Below, piece by piece: positions 1 through 12,612 of a DNA stretch of 64,000 nt. A program made the position numbers and the translations under genes. The notes under the pieces were generated by a model. That model saw nothing but the letters and a program-made list of their open reading frames with translations. It was not told the origin of the DNA and did not search any database. This DNA is from Pirellulales bacterium (lineage in GTDB: Bacteria; Planctomycetota; Planctomycetia; Pirellulales; Thermoguttaceae): assembly GCA_016931995.1 (NCBI GenBank), contig JAFGDS010000079.1, forward strand, positions 1 through 64,000, in the 5' to 3' direction. Each line of letters starts with the position of its first letter. Position 1 is the stretch's first letter.

Positions 1-1584
1 CCTTGCCACTCATGGAATCCTCCTTCGCTTCGGGTTATACTAACCCGCAACAACGAGAATTCCAATTCCGACTGGGGCAGGACAGGGCCGTCCGCTCCTC
101 TTCAGCGGATCTTTTCGCTTGCCCGCGCTTGTGGAGTATCGACTGTCGTCATCGAGGCGCTTTCTGCCGAGAGTGCAGACGATCTTGCACATGAGCAAGA
201 GGATGTCGAGAAGCGCAAGGGAACACCGACAGAGCCAAAGGTCTACCGGCTTAGCTTCTTCGACCACGCCATCATCGCCGAGAGGGAACTCAGCAATCTA
301 GAAGGCACATCCTTTTTGGGATACGCCATCATCAAGAAAGACTCCGTCGGCGGACACGCGGAGCAATTCCGTATCTTTGAGGCGGTGATGCGCATGCCTG
401 AACGTTGCGATGCTTTCATTCGCGGCGCTCAGGAATGGAGGTGCCGGGTTGGCCGCGAGCTGTTTCCCGTACGTGGCTTTCTCTACGCCCAGCAGAACGA
501 CTACACCAATGTGTGCGCGCACGTCGCGTGCCGCACAGCAGCCGCACGGTTTCATCGCAATGGCGACATGACCTACCGGGAGATGAACGATCTCTTGGGA
601 ATCGACCACATTCAGAAGTTCACCGGGGACGGTAAAGGTGGGCTCTCGACTGCACAGATGAGCATCATCCTTGAGGCCGCTGGAGCGCATTGTGAGGTTG
701 GCGCCTACCCACCTGAAGACTCAACGGTTGTAGGTCCACCTTTCCAACGGCTGATCTATGGGAGCATTGAATCCGGTTATCCAGCGATCGTCTGCTTCGC
801 AACAGGACACGGATCATTCCATGCCGTGCCCGTGTTCGGCCACACCTTTAGCCCGGATCTCTGGGTGCATTGCGCTGAACTAGCTTACAGGATCGGACCA
901 AAAACCAGCTACGTTCCGAGTGATTTGTGGCTCAATACGTACATCTCACACGACGACAATTGGGGCCCCAACTACTGCATCCCGCAGCATTTCCTTCACA
1001 CACGACGCCTTTGCGGAGAGTGGTCGGATGGCCCACGGAAATGTACCTCGCAGGAAGACTGTGTTGCTTTCGTTCTCGCTACGTTCCCGAGCGAGACACG
1101 TGTATACTCGCCAGCAGCAGAGGCAATGGGCATGGATTTCTTGTCCAGCATGTTGCCTAAATTGCCTGAACGGACCGAGTCGTGGAAGCGGAGGTTGGTG
1201 GCTTATAGCCAGTCCAATTTGTTGGTGCTTCGTCCGCTTCTGATACGTGGCGATGCCTATCTTGGCCATCTGGAGAAAATGATCGATTGGGAACAACATT
1301 CGATCAACAAGCAGTCCATCATTGGCCTCAAAGCCGAACCAGGATTCTCAGACCGGCTGATGTGGATGGTGGAACTTTCGGTTCCCGAATTGTTCTCGAC
1401 AAATCGACGCAAGGTTGGGGAAATCCTCATTCGCGCGGATCAAGTCCCTTCCGGCGATCGAGATCCCGACAGCTATGTGTTGGCGCGAGTCCCCGGCTAT
1501 TTCGCAGTCTATTTGGGAGACTCGAATTTCAGGTTCTTGACGTCCGGTGCTCAGGGTCACGTGCCACTTTTTGGTTGTGAATGA
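1..1584 (+). CDS. Papain-like-fold (C39-like) protein, 5' truncated by window edge
   Basis: The frame is open from base 1 to the stop at 1584. No ATG or GTG occurs before a TTG at 316, and the residues encoded before 316 look like real protein, so the start lies upstream of the window and at least 527 residues are present. A Gln pair (codons 490-495) followed by Asn-Val-Cys (Cys codon 514-516), then a Ser-Phe-His-Ala-Val segment (His codon 820-822) and a later Asp-Asp-Asn-Trp (about 952-963), match the Gln/Cys/His/Asn order of papain-fold C39-like peptidases. That assignment rests on motif order only. The C-terminal third has no feature I recognise. Substrate and role are unknown. It is convergent with the aspartate kinase gene, with only 39 bases between the stops. 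Confidence 0.6.
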   Translation, partial: PCHSWNPPSLRVILTRNNENSNSDWGRTGPSAPLQRIFSLARACGVSTVVIEALSAESADDLAHEQEDVEKRKGTPTEPKVYRLSFFDHAIIAERELSNLEGTSFLGYAIIKKDSVGGHAEQFRIFEAVMRMPERCDAFIRGAQEWRCRVGRELFPVRGFLYAQQNDYTNVCAHVACRTAAARFHRNGDMTYREMNDLLGIDHIQKFTGDGKGGLSTAQMSIILEAAGAHCEVGAYPPEDSTVVGPPFQRLIYGSIESGYPAIVCFATGHGSFHAVPVFGHTFSPDLWVHCAELAYRIGPKTSYVPSDLWLNTYISHDDNWGPNYCIPQHFLHTRRLCGEWSDGPRKCTSQEDCVAFVLATFPSETRVYSPAAEAMGMDFLSSMLPKLPERTESWKRRLVAYSQSNLLVLRPLLIRGDAYLGHLEKMIDWEQHSINKQSIIGLKAEPGFSDRLMWMVELSVPELFSTNRRKVGEILIRADQVPSGDRDPDSYVLARVPGYFAVYLGDSNFRFLTSGAQGHVPLFGCE

Positions 1585-1623
1585 GTATCACCGCGCCAAA
1601 TCTGTTGTTGGCAAGGAGTCCCC

Positions 1624-3402
1624 TCACACCATCACGTCCCCAAACTCCCGCCGCAGCGCGTCCAGCGCTTTCACGCCCTGGTGGCCGTCGACCACGGCCG
1701 TGACGCACATCTCGCTCGTGTTGATCATCTCGACGTTGATGTCCTGCGCCGTGAGCGACTGGAACATCCGGCTGGCCACCTCCGTGTGGCTCCGCATCCC
1801 AATGCCCGACACCGACAGCAGCGCCACCTGCGAACAACCCAGCGGCTCGGGACAGTGGAACCGCTCGGCCAGCCGGGCCGTGAGATCCAACCCGCGCCCA
1901 TAGTCCTCCTTCGGAAGCGTGAAGCTCAGGTCCGCCCGTTCGTGGCCGGAGAATCCCTGGACGATCATGTCCACCACGATCCCCCCGGCGCCGATCTCCT
2001 CGAACACTTCGGCGGCCAGCCCCGGCGTGTCCGGCACGCCCAGAATCGTCACGCGGGCTTCCGATTCGTCCAGCGTGATGCCTTCGATGATGAGATCCTC
2101 CATGCCCTGCAGCCGGGCGATCATCGCCGCCGCGCTGCGGCCGTTGGTCGGCGCGCGACCCACCGGCCCCGGCACACTTTCCTCCGGTGGTTCCGTCTCG
2201 AGCGAAAACGCCGCGTGCAGCGCCGCAAGCGCGGCCGCCACCGATTCGCGAGCCACGAGCACCGAGATCTTGATCGGGCTGGTGGTGATCATCAGGATGT
2301 TGATCTCCGACTCGGCCAACGCCCGAAACATCCGGTTCGCCACGCCCGGCTGCGTCGCCATCCCCAGCCCCACCACCGAAATCACCGACACGTCGTCGTC
2401 GTAGTTGAACGTCTGGGCGTCCAGCTCCTCGACCGCCTGCTCCACCGCCGTGAGCACGGCCGGCAGGTCCTCGCGAAACACCGTGAACGAAATGTTCGCC
2501 AGACCCCCGTCGCCCACGTTCTGCACGATCATGTCCATGGCGATATTGCGGGCGGCGACCTTCGAGAAGAGCGTCATGGCCGCCCCCGGCCGGTCGGGCA
2601 CCCCCAACACGCTCACCCTGGCCTCGTGCCGCACCACGGCCACCCCGCACACCGGCTGGCTGGCCGACTCCGGCTCCGCCGTGATGATCGTGCCCGGATT
2701 GTCCGTAAAACTCCCCCGCACGTGCACGGGCACGGAAAACCGCTTGGCGAACTCGATCGACCGGTTGTGCATCACGCCCGCCCCCGCGCTGGCCAGCTCG
2801 AGCATCTCGTCGTAGCTGATCTGCCGCACGCGGCGCGCCTCGGGCAGCAGGCGCGGATCGGTCGTGTAGATGCCGTCCACGTCGGTGTATATCTCGCACG
2901 CCTCGGCGCCCAGCGCCGCGGCCAGCGCCACGGCCGTCGTGTCGCTGCCGCCGCGGCCCAGCGTCGTGATGTTGAACCCTCGGTCCACCCCCTGAAAACC
3001 CGCCGCGATGACGATCTTGCCCGCGTCCAGCGCGCGGTGGATCCGATCCGTGGCGATCGACTGAATCCGGGCCTTCGTGTGCGTGCTGTCGGTGACAATG
3101 CCGATCTGCGCGCCGGTCATGCTGATCGCCTCCTGCCCCAGCGAGTCAATCGCCATCGCCATCAAGGCCACGCTCACTTGCTCGCCGGTCGAGAGCAGCA
3201 TGTCCATCTCGCGGGCAGGCGGCGATTCGTGGATCCTCCGCGCCAGCGAGACCAGCTTGTCCGTGTTCTTGCCCATCGCGCTGACGACGACCACAACCTG
3301 ATACCCTTCCTTCCGCGCGAGGATCGCCTTCCGCGCCGCCGCGAGGATCTTGTTGCTGTCGGCCACGCTCGTGCCGCCGAATTTTTGAACGAGGATAGGC
3401 AT
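1624..3402 (-). CDS. lysC: Aspartate kinase with four ACT domains
   Basis: Phosphorylates L-aspartate, the first step toward lysine, threonine and methionine. The protein is 592 residues. It begins with the kinase signature KFGGTSVADS, followed by the amino-acid kinase fold to about residue 240, including GFQGVDRGFNITTLGRGGSD. The usual regulatory pair of ACT domains is duplicated: four repeats of the type V-x-G-x-x-x-x-x-G-x-A run from about residue 250 to the end. Typical single-pair enzymes are about 400-450 residues; four-ACT forms are known in cyanobacteria and planctomycetes. The start is the ATG that places KFGG near the N-terminus. No clear Shine-Dalgarno is visible upstream. Feedback control by end-product amino acids is expected from the ACT array, but the effector cannot be read from sequence. 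Confidence 0.93.
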   Translation of the reverse strand: MPILVQKFGGTSVADSNKILAAARKAILARKEGYQVVVVVSAMGKNTDKLVSLARRIHESPPAREMDMLLSTGEQVSVALMAMAIDSLGQEAISMTGAQIGIVTDSTHTKARIQSIATDRIHRALDAGKIVIAAGFQGVDRGFNITTLGRGGSDTTAVALAAALGAEACEIYTDVDGIYTTDPRLLPEARRVRQISYDEMLELASAGAGVMHNRSIEFAKRFSVPVHVRGSFTDNPGTIITAEPESASQPVCGVAVVRHEARVSVLGVPDRPGAAMTLFSKVAARNIAMDMIVQNVGDGGLANISFTVFREDLPAVLTAVEQAVEELDAQTFNYDDDVSVISVVGLGMATQPGVANRMFRALAESEINILMITTSPIKISVLVARESVAAALAALHAAFSLETEPPEESVPGPVGRAPTNGRSAAAMIARLQGMEDLIIEGITLDESEARVTILGVPDTPGLAAEVFEEIGAGGIVVDMIVQGFSGHERADLSFTLPKEDYGRGLDLTARLAERFHCPEPLGCSQVALLSVSGIGMRSHTEVASRMFQSLTAQDINVEMINTSEMCVTAVVDGHQGVKALDALRREFGDVMV

Positions 3403-3447
3403 GGGAATGTTAGTGAATAGGCGGTAGACAGTAGATTGTGATTCAAA

Positions 3448-3495
3448 CCGCTTGCGGCTTCGCGCATCCGCCCGCGCCGCTTGCGGCTTCGCATC
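3448..3495. repeat. Two copies of the GCCGCAAGCGG dispersed repeat
   Basis: Two close copies of a short unit reading CCGCTTGCGGCTTCGCAT on this strand lie between lysC and the phosphoglycerate mutase gene. Related units occur near 7513, 18213, 26748, 33229 and 61024, always outside recognised genes. Confidence 0.6.
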
Positions 3496-3516
3496 GTGCC
3501 GGCGCCGCGAGCGGGA

Positions 3517-4725
3517 TTACTCGTTCCTTCCCAGGAAAAACCCCATCAGACGCCATCCGGGATCGAACACGAGATCCGACGCCGCGGCCGTCGGCTCGTC
3601 GTAGCGGGTGGCCGCGTCCGGCGCGACGTCCGTGCCCGCCATCGCAAAAGGCACGCTCCCGTGCGCGTGCGTCTTCGTGGTCAACGGCGTGGGATGATCC
3701 GGCGTGACCAGAATGCGATACGCGCCCCGCGCCCGCAGCGCCTCGTGCACCGGACCGACAATGTGTCGGTCCACGGCCTCGAGCGCCCGCACCTTCCCGG
3801 CCGCGTCGCCCTCGTGCGAGGCCTCGTCGGTCGCCTCGACGTGAACGCACACCACGTCCGCCTCGTCCAGCGCGGCTGCCGCGTAACGCCCCTTGGCCGC
3901 GTAGTCCGTGTCGGTGTAGCCGGTTGCCCCGGGCACGTCGATCCGCCGCCAGCCCATCAGTTCGGCCAAACCCCGCAACAAGTCGACCGCCGTGATCATC
4001 GCGCCCCGCTTGCCGTACGCCTCGACAAACGGCCGAAGCCCCGGCTTGCGGCCCTGGCCCCAAAGCCATGCGTGCGTGGCCGCCGGCTTGCCCGCCCGAC
4101 GACGGGCCCGATTCACCGGATGGTCGGCCAAAATCGCCGCGCTGTCGCCCATCAGTTGAACCAGCAGATCGCCGCCCGGCCCTCGCGGATAGTCGTCCAG
4201 CACCGACTTATCCGTCAGGTCGTGCGGCGGCGTGGTCCGCGTGTCGTCGGAGAAGGGCGTCTCCGCGCCGCCAGCCCGACACACCAGCAGATTCCGGTAG
4301 CCCACGCCCGCGTGGAACGCGAGCCGTGGCGAGCCCAACCGCTCCTGAAGCGTCGCCAGCAATGCGGCCACCTCGTCGCTCGAGATGTGCCCCGCGGTGA
4401 AGTCCCGCATCACCTGGTCTTCGATGGTGACCAGGTTGCACCGCACGGCCCAGTCGTCCGGTCCCAGGGCGATTCCCCGCGCGACGGCTTCGAGCGGAGC
4501 CCGGCCCGTGTAGTGCGCCACGGGATCGTAGCCAAACAGGCTCAGATTCGCCACATCCGAGCCTGGTGGAAGGTTGGCCGGCACGTGATCCGCCCGGCCG
4601 ATCCGACCCGCCGCCACCACGGCGTCCATCGCCGGCACGTCGGCCGCGGCCAGCGGCGTCCGGCCCCCCAACGTCTCCTGGGGGTCGTCCGCGCACCCAT
4701 CCGGAATGATAATTGCGTATTTCAC
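3517..4725 (-). CDS. apgM: 2,3-bisphosphoglycerate-independent phosphoglycerate mutase, ApgM type
   Basis: Interconverts 3- and 2-phosphoglycerate without a bisphosphoglycerate cofactor. The product is 402 residues when started at the GTG at 4725, which gives the family N-terminus VKYAIIIPDGCAD. An upstream in-frame ATG at 4842 would add a Cys/Arg-rich leader with no family resemblance. Alkaline-phosphatase-superfamily metal motifs are visible: the N-terminal PDG, NLSLFGYDP, and near the C-terminus TPDHPTPLTTKTHAHGSVPF. The length matches the archaeal-type ApgM/ThrH-like group (about 400) rather than GpmI (about 510). In some genomes such proteins sit with threonine or aspartate-family genes; here lysC lies immediately downstream on the same strand, with a 114-base gap holding repeats. 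Co-transcription is possible but unproven. Confidence 0.88.
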   Translation of the reverse strand: MKYAIIIPDGCADDPQETLGGRTPLAAADVPAMDAVVAAGRIGRADHVPANLPPGSDVANLSLFGYDPVAHYTGRAPLEAVARGIALGPDDWAVRCNLVTIEDQVMRDFTAGHISSDEVAALLATLQERLGSPRLAFHAGVGYRNLLVCRAGGAETPFSDDTRTTPPHDLTDKSVLDDYPRGPGGDLLVQLMGDSAAILADHPVNRARRRAGKPAATHAWLWGQGRKPGLRPFVEAYGKRGAMITAVDLLRGLAELMGWRRIDVPGATGYTDTDYAAKGRYAAAALDEADVVCVHVEATDEASHEGDAAGKVRALEAVDRHIVGPVHEALRARGAYRILVTPDHPTPLTTKTHAHGSVPFAMAGTDVAPDAATRYDEPTAAASDLVFDPGWRLMGFFLGRNE

Positions 4726-4895
4726 GGCGGCCCAAGATAAACGACGGGGTCTCTGCAAAGCCCGCAAGACTATCACGCCCCCGCCCCGCCTGCAAGCGCA
4801 CATGCTTGACACCGCCTCGCCCAATGCCAAGGATGGAATCAACGCCGACCTGGTTCACACCCCGCGATTGACTGAACGAAAGCCCCCTCACTGCC

Positions 4896-6308
4896 ATGTC
4901 TCCCAACCCCCTGCACGGCATCCCTTCGGTCCACGAACTTCTGGAAAACCCGCGGCTAAAGCGGCTCGTCGAACGGATCCACCCCGGCGCGGTCCTCGCC
5001 ACCGTCCGCGCGGTGCTCGAGGAAGTGACCAGCGAGGTCCACGCCGCGGCAACCGAACGAACGTGGCCCAGCGTCACCGAACTAGCCGAGCGGATCGCCC
5101 GGCGGGTAATGGCCTCCGATCCGCCCGGATTGCGGCCCGTCATCAACGCCACGGGTGTCGTCTTCCACCCCGAGCTGGGGCCCCCGCCATTGGCGGATCG
5201 GGTGATCGAGGCCATGGACGCCGCCAGCCGCGAGTACCTGACACCGACCGGATCGCCGGCAGACCACGGCGACCTGGCCGGCCGGCTGTTGGCCGAACTC
5301 ACCGGCGCGGAAGCGGCCCTTGTCGTCTCCAGCCCCTCGGCGGCAACCATGCTCGCCTTGGCTGCCAGCGGCGACGACGGAGAAATCGTCCTCGGCCTCG
5401 CCCACATGATCCGCCGCACGGCCGACCACAATCTCCCAGCCCTGTGTCGCGTCACCGCCCGCGTCCTGCGCGAAGTGGGCGCCGTGAACCACACAACCCT
5501 CGACGACTACGCCGAGGCGTTGGGCCAGTGGGCCAGCGCCGTTTGGGTGGTCGAGTCGCCCTGGGCCCGCCGAGCGGGCGTCGTCTGTCCGACGCTGGCC
5601 GAACTCGTGGAGCTGGCCCGCCAAAAGAACAAAAATCTGCCCGTCGTGCACGATCTCGGTCCCGCGTCGATCCTCGATCTTGCGCCTTTTGGTTTGGCCG
5701 ACGTTCCGCGGGTGGGCCCGAGCGTGGCGACCGGGGCGAGCGTTGTCCTCTTCGGCGCGGAGATGCTCGGCGGTCCCCCGTGCGGTATTCTCGTCGGCCA
5801 ACGCGACGCGTTGGCGCGGATGGCCGCCCATCCGATGGCGGCGCCCCTTCGAGCCACATCGGCAGTGTTGGCCGGCTTGGCCGCCGCGCTCCAACTCCAT
5901 AAGGAGCCGGAACAAGCCCGACTTGCCCTGCCCGCCCTCCAGTTGACGACCACGTCCCCAGACAACCTGGCCGGCCGGGCAAGACGCCTGGCAGAGCAGA
6001 TGGCCGGCTGCGGGGCCATCGCCGCCGCCGAACCCGTCGAGACCACGGTCGCCTGGGGCGGCGATGTGTTTCCAGGCAGCGAATCCCCCACGTGGGGAAT
6101 CTCACTTCGCGGGTCCAGTCTTGCCAGTGCCCAATTGGCCGAGGGCCTCCGGAATGCCCAGCCATCCGTCATCGCCCGAGCCGCGCCGGACCACGTGCTC
6201 CTGGACCTGCGGAGCGTGCCGCCCCGGCACGATCTGAGCCTGGTCCAAGCCGTGCAGGGCCTCGATTCGGCGGCACGCCCCGAGCGGAGTGAAGAGCCGC
6301 GTTCCTAG
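4896..6308 (+). CDS. SelA-like PLP-fold protein lacking the PLP lysine
   Basis: A 470-residue homologue of L-seryl-tRNA(Sec) selenium transferase. The SelA N-terminal domain is present (IPSVHELLENPRLKRLV), then RPVINATGVVFHPELG and the fold-type-I core. In SelA the PLP-binding lysine sits in a G-D-K-L-L-G-G-P motif. Here the aligned stretch is FGAEMLGGPPCG, so the lysine is replaced by Glu289 (GAG at 5760-5762) and the preceding Asp by Ala. Without this lysine, normal internal-aldimine chemistry is not expected. No selB, selD or tRNA-Sec gene was found in the window. It could be a moonlighting paralogue or a relic that stays under selection, since the reading frame is intact. It is divergent from the phosphoglycerate mutase gene. 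Confidence 0.75.
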   Translation: MSPNPLHGIPSVHELLENPRLKRLVERIHPGAVLATVRAVLEEVTSEVHAAATERTWPSVTELAERIARRVMASDPPGLRPVINATGVVFHPELGPPPLADRVIEAMDAASREYLTPTGSPADHGDLAGRLLAELTGAEAALVVSSPSAATMLALAASGDDGEIVLGLAHMIRRTADHNLPALCRVTARVLREVGAVNHTTLDDYAEALGQWASAVWVVESPWARRAGVVCPTLAELVELARQKNKNLPVVHDLGPASILDLAPFGLADVPRVGPSVATGASVVLFGAEMLGGPPCGILVGQRDALARMAAHPMAAPLRATSAVLAGLAAALQLHKEPEQARLALPALQLTTTSPDNLAGRARRLAEQMAGCGAIAAAEPVETTVAWGGDVFPGSESPTWGISLRGSSLASAQLAEGLRNAQPSVIARAAPDHVLLDLRSVPPRHDLSLVQAVQGLDSAARPERSEEPRS

Positions 6309-6506
6309 GGTTCATCCCCGAACCTGTTCGGCTCTAATCCGTTACCACCCGTTGTGCGGGTATCCCGTGGAGTCTCGCCGGCAAATCCGGTATACTGGGT
6401 GCCTGGCCGACGCTTTGATCGTCTTAATCAGCACAGGCGGATCCCGCGCGGCTCGACGCCGTTGTCGGAAAGCTACGCTGTTATATCGTCGAAACCGGAG
6501 CCCGTT

Positions 6507-6585
6507 TACCGGACGCAACCATGAACATCGCCAAACCGCAACGCTGACCCAGGTGGACCGGGCCGTGCTGGTACCGGACGCAACC

Positions 6586-6608
<23 letters not shown>
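6507..6608. repeat. Direct duplication of the translation start of the next gene
   Basis: A 37-base sequence is present twice, at 6507-6543 and 6572-6608, offset by 65 bases. Each copy contains an ATG followed by codons for N-I-A-K-P-Q-R. In the first copy the frame stops at once (ATG at 6521, TGA after eight codons). In the second it opens into the long gene. Confidence 0.85.
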
Positions 6609-10085
<3,477 letters not shown>

Positions 10086-10110
10086 CGGCGGGGCGGGACT
10101 CGGGGTTCGG

Positions 10111-10262
10111 GTGCCATGTCCACGCTCGCCATGGACATGCGCGTTGATGGCAGGATTCTGCGTGCCACTGGCTCCGCCAGTGCCGTGCGCGTGTGTGCCA
10201 CTGGCTCCGCCAGTGTGCGAAACGCGGCCGCGCAGGGCACTGGCAAAGCCAGTGGCACACGC
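10111..10262. repeat. Cluster of dispersed palindromic repeats
   Basis: It holds one copy of the GCCATGTCCACGC family (10111-10140) and three copies of the CACTGGCTCCGCCAGTG hairpin family (10161-10262, the last in inverted orientation). Nothing else is seen between the two flanking genes. Confidence 0.8.
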
Positions 10263-10301
10263 TGAAAACCCTGTCAGCATGAGACACCACGCCAAACGCC
10301 C

Positions 10302-10658
10302 CTATCCGCGTTCATCCGCGTTCATCTGCGGTTCCTGACCGTCTCCTCCCACCTCGCGCCCGTCGCTCAGCTCAAACCGGACCCGATACGCGCGATAACC
10401 GTCCGCCAAACGGTCGCCGTACAGCGCGGCCAACTCCGCCCGTAGGGCGTCGGCCGTCCCAAATCCGTCGGGCAGGGCGTCGGCGTCGGTCAGCTCGTCG
10501 AGCCGCACCTCGTCGACCGCCGTGACGCGGATGTAGCCCGCCCCGGGTATGTAGCTCCGCTGCCCGACGCGCATCCGCCGGTACGGCCACAGCCGCACCG
10601 TTTGCGTTTTCTCCCCCCGCCGGATCGCGTCCAGAAACCGCTTCTTGAACAGCAACAT
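10302..10658 (-). CDS. ASCH-domain protein
   Basis: A 118-residue protein beginning MLLFKKRFLDAIRRGEKTQT, with the ASCH pattern: a basic patch, then RLWPYRRMRVGQRSYIPGAG and a beta-barrel ending YRAYRVRFEL. ASCH domains are PUA-like, are thought to bind RNA, and in one E. coli enzyme hydrolyse N4-acetylcytidine. The role here is unknown. The last eleven or so residues (QEPQMNADERG) are encoded by a dispersed repeat (10303-10334) of the GTTCATCCGCGTTCATCTGCGG family. The native C-terminus has therefore probably been replaced or extended by repeat DNA. Confidence 0.8.
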   Translation of the reverse strand: MLLFKKRFLDAIRRGEKTQTVRLWPYRRMRVGQRSYIPGAGYIRVTAVDEVRLDELTDADALPDGFGTADALRAELAALYGDRLADGYRAYRVRFELSDGREVGGDGQEPQMNADERG

Positions 10659-11059
10659 TCAACACTCCCGTCCGCCGTCATCCCGAGCGAAGTTATCCCG
10701 AGCGCGGCGAAGTCATCCCGAGCGCGGCGAAGGATCTCCCCGGCCAACGGGATTCTTCGCCGCGCTCGGAATGACCGACTTGCCTCGCACGACCGCTTCG
10801 CTCACGACGACCCTTGCGCCCGGAACCACCGCCGCGTTCCGCACGACCGCCGCGCAAGGAACGTCCGTTTTTCCGAAAAAACGGCTTCCGCGCCCAGAAT
10901 AACCCCCGTGACGGGTTCGTCAAGGACGTGGCATGTCAGTCCTGCGGGTTGAATTGCTGGTCCCGCCTGTAGTGCGAACAGGGGATGCACGGCGCCGGCG
11001 CGAATCGCTCAGCGCCCACGCGCGCCGTGGCCGATCGGTGCCAGAGAAAGGCCCGTCAC
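10659..11059. repeat. Intergenic region with CATCCCGAGCG repeats
   Basis: Between 10676 and 10774 there are several copies, in both orientations, of the family TCATCCTGAGCGNAGCGAAG. The rest (10775-11059) has no convincing gene, RNA or promoter that I can see, although the TPR gene must be transcribed from within or before it. Confidence 0.6.
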
Positions 11060-12580
11060 ATGGAGCGCGGGCCGTTTCGCCGTCACGTGCAACGGCCACG
11101 GATGAGACTGATGGATCGCCTGCACTGGATTCTGCTGCCGCGCCGCGCCGCCCCGCTGGCCACGTTGGGCCTCGCCGGGCTGCTCGCCATCGGCCTTCTC
11201 GCCGTGCCGCCGGGCTCGCCGCGGACGGTCGTTTCCCACCCCACGACGCCGCGTCCCCAGTCCGATGCCGCGCCGCGGCCGCCGCGCGTGTTGCCAAGCG
11301 TCGAGCCAGCCGCTTTGGTCGAGCGCCCGCCTCGGCGGGACCAGCCGCTCCAACCGGTCGAGTTCCCGTGCGACGAAACGGCCACCGCCGGGCCGCTTCT
11401 GGTGGCGCCTTCGTCCCCGCCCACGTCGCCGGTCGAGCCCCCGGCCCCGCTGGTCCCGCCGGCCGACGCCAAACCGGCCCGGCCCTCCGAGCCGTCCCTC
11501 GCCGCCACGCCGCCGCCCCCGCCCGCCGCCTCGCCCCTATGGACCGAGTTCGAGCCGCTGGCCCGCTCCGACCAAATGGAGCAGATCGCCCGCGAGGCCG
11601 ATCGCCATACGCGGCACGGCTTCGAGCTGGCCTCGAAAAAGGCGTTTTTCTCCGCCCGCGCCGAGTTCATCCAGGCCCTGCGCCTGATTGCCCAGGGTCT
11701 CGACGTCGAGCGCCGCACCCGCGTCCACGGCCAGTCGCTCGCCGACGCGATTGCCGCCATGGACGAAGCCGACGACTTCCTGCCCACCGGATCCCATCTG
11801 GAAGCCCAGCTCGACCTGCCGGGCATCGTCGCCGGCCATCGCACCCCCGCGCTCAAGGACGTCCGCCCCGAGGATCTCAACGCCTGCGAGGCCCTGCGAC
11901 GCTACTTCCGTTTCGCCCAGGAACAATTCAGCGTCGCGGCCGGGGGCGAGGTGGCCGGATCGATGGCCCTGCACGCCCTGGGCAAACTCAGCGCCGCCCG
12001 CGCTGGCCAGATGCCCGCCGCCGAACCCAAAGCGGTCACCTTCTATCAGGCCGCGCTGGTCGTCTGTCCGGAAAACGCGCTGGCGGCCAACGACTTGGGC
12101 GTCCTCCTGGCCCGCGCCGGCCGGCTCGCCGACGCCCAGGCCGTGTTCCAGCACAGCCTGGCCATCCAGGACCACCCCACCACGCGCCACAACTTGGCCC
12201 TGGTCGCCTCGCGCACGGGCGGCTATCCCCATTTTCGCGCCAGCGATAACGGGACTGTCCCCCTCGATCCCCGCGCGCCCGTCGCCGCGACCTCGCACGC
12301 CGCCGGCGGTCCGCCCTCGCCCGACCCAACGCAACTCGTCCGCTGGATACAACCGGACGAGTTCGCCCGATCATACGGCCAGACGCCCGACGCGCGACAA
12401 CCCCCTCCCCCGGCGCCGCCCGTCGCGACACCATCCCCGCCGCCGTCCGCCCCGGCCTCCCAAGCGGACCGGCCCAGCGGCTTCTGGTCGAAGTTCCTCT
12501 TCGGCGGCAAAAAGAAGCCAATGACCTCCCCTCTCCCTTCAGGGAGAGGGGCCGGGGGTGAGGGCGCAGCGCGATTCTGA
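11060..12580 (+). CDS. Membrane-anchored TPR protein linked to polysaccharide export
   Basis: A 506-residue product. ATG at 11060 is chosen because AGAAAGG lies eight bases upstream; ATG at 11102 and 11111 also precede the membrane helix. Features in order: basic N-terminus, transmembrane helix (about residues 29-50, ATLGLAGLLAIGLLAV), Pro-rich linker to about 165, then an all-helical core with TPR-like units (ALVVCPENALAANDLGVLLA, AQAVFQHSLAIQDHP), then a second Pro-rich low-complexity tail. The next gene is a Wza-like exporter with a 32-base gap, so a scaffold role in envelope polysaccharide export is plausible (inference). Two repeat-derived segments lie in frame: GTVPL near 12250, and the final residues PLPSGRGAGGEG from a hairpin repeat. 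Confidence 0.75.
   Translation: MERGPFRRHVQRPRMRLMDRLHWILLPRRAAPLATLGLAGLLAIGLLAVPPGSPRTVVSHPTTPRPQSDAAPRPPRVLPSVEPAALVERPPRRDQPLQPVEFPCDETATAGPLLVAPSSPPTSPVEPPAPLVPPADAKPARPSEPSLAATPPPPPAASPLWTEFEPLARSDQMEQIAREADRHTRHGFELASKKAFFSARAEFIQALRLIAQGLDVERRTRVHGQSLADAIAAMDEADDFLPTGSHLEAQLDLPGIVAGHRTPALKDVRPEDLNACEALRRYFRFAQEQFSVAAGGEVAGSMALHALGKLSAARAGQMPAAEPKAVTFYQAALVVCPENALAANDLGVLLARAGRLADAQAVFQHSLAIQDHPTTRHNLALVASRTGGYPHFRASDNGTVPLDPRAPVAATSHAAGGPPSPDPTQLVRWIQPDEFARSYGQTPDARQPPPPAPPVATPSPPPSAPASQADRPSGFWSKFLFGGKKKPMTSPLPSGRGAGGEGAARF
12531..12560. repeat. CCCCTCTCCC hairpin repeat inside the 3' end of the TPR gene
   Basis: A perfect 10-bp inverted repeat, CCCCTCTCCC / GGGAGAGGGG with loop TTCA. 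Related copies occur at 14098-14136, 23583-23625, 36053-36088 and 50945-50987. This copy is translated as the C-terminus of the TPR protein. Confidence 0.85.
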
Positions 12581-12612
12581 GAACACCAACCTCTCCCGAG
12601 GAAACCCTATCC

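Noticed and set aside
1681-3420. 579-codon plus-strand frame opposite lysC
   Set aside because: His/Arg/Pro-rich, no family resemblance; mirror of the real kinase gene in high-GC codon usage.
4896-6308. Calling the gene functional selA
   Set aside because: The PLP lysine position is Glu289 and no other Sec genes are visible.
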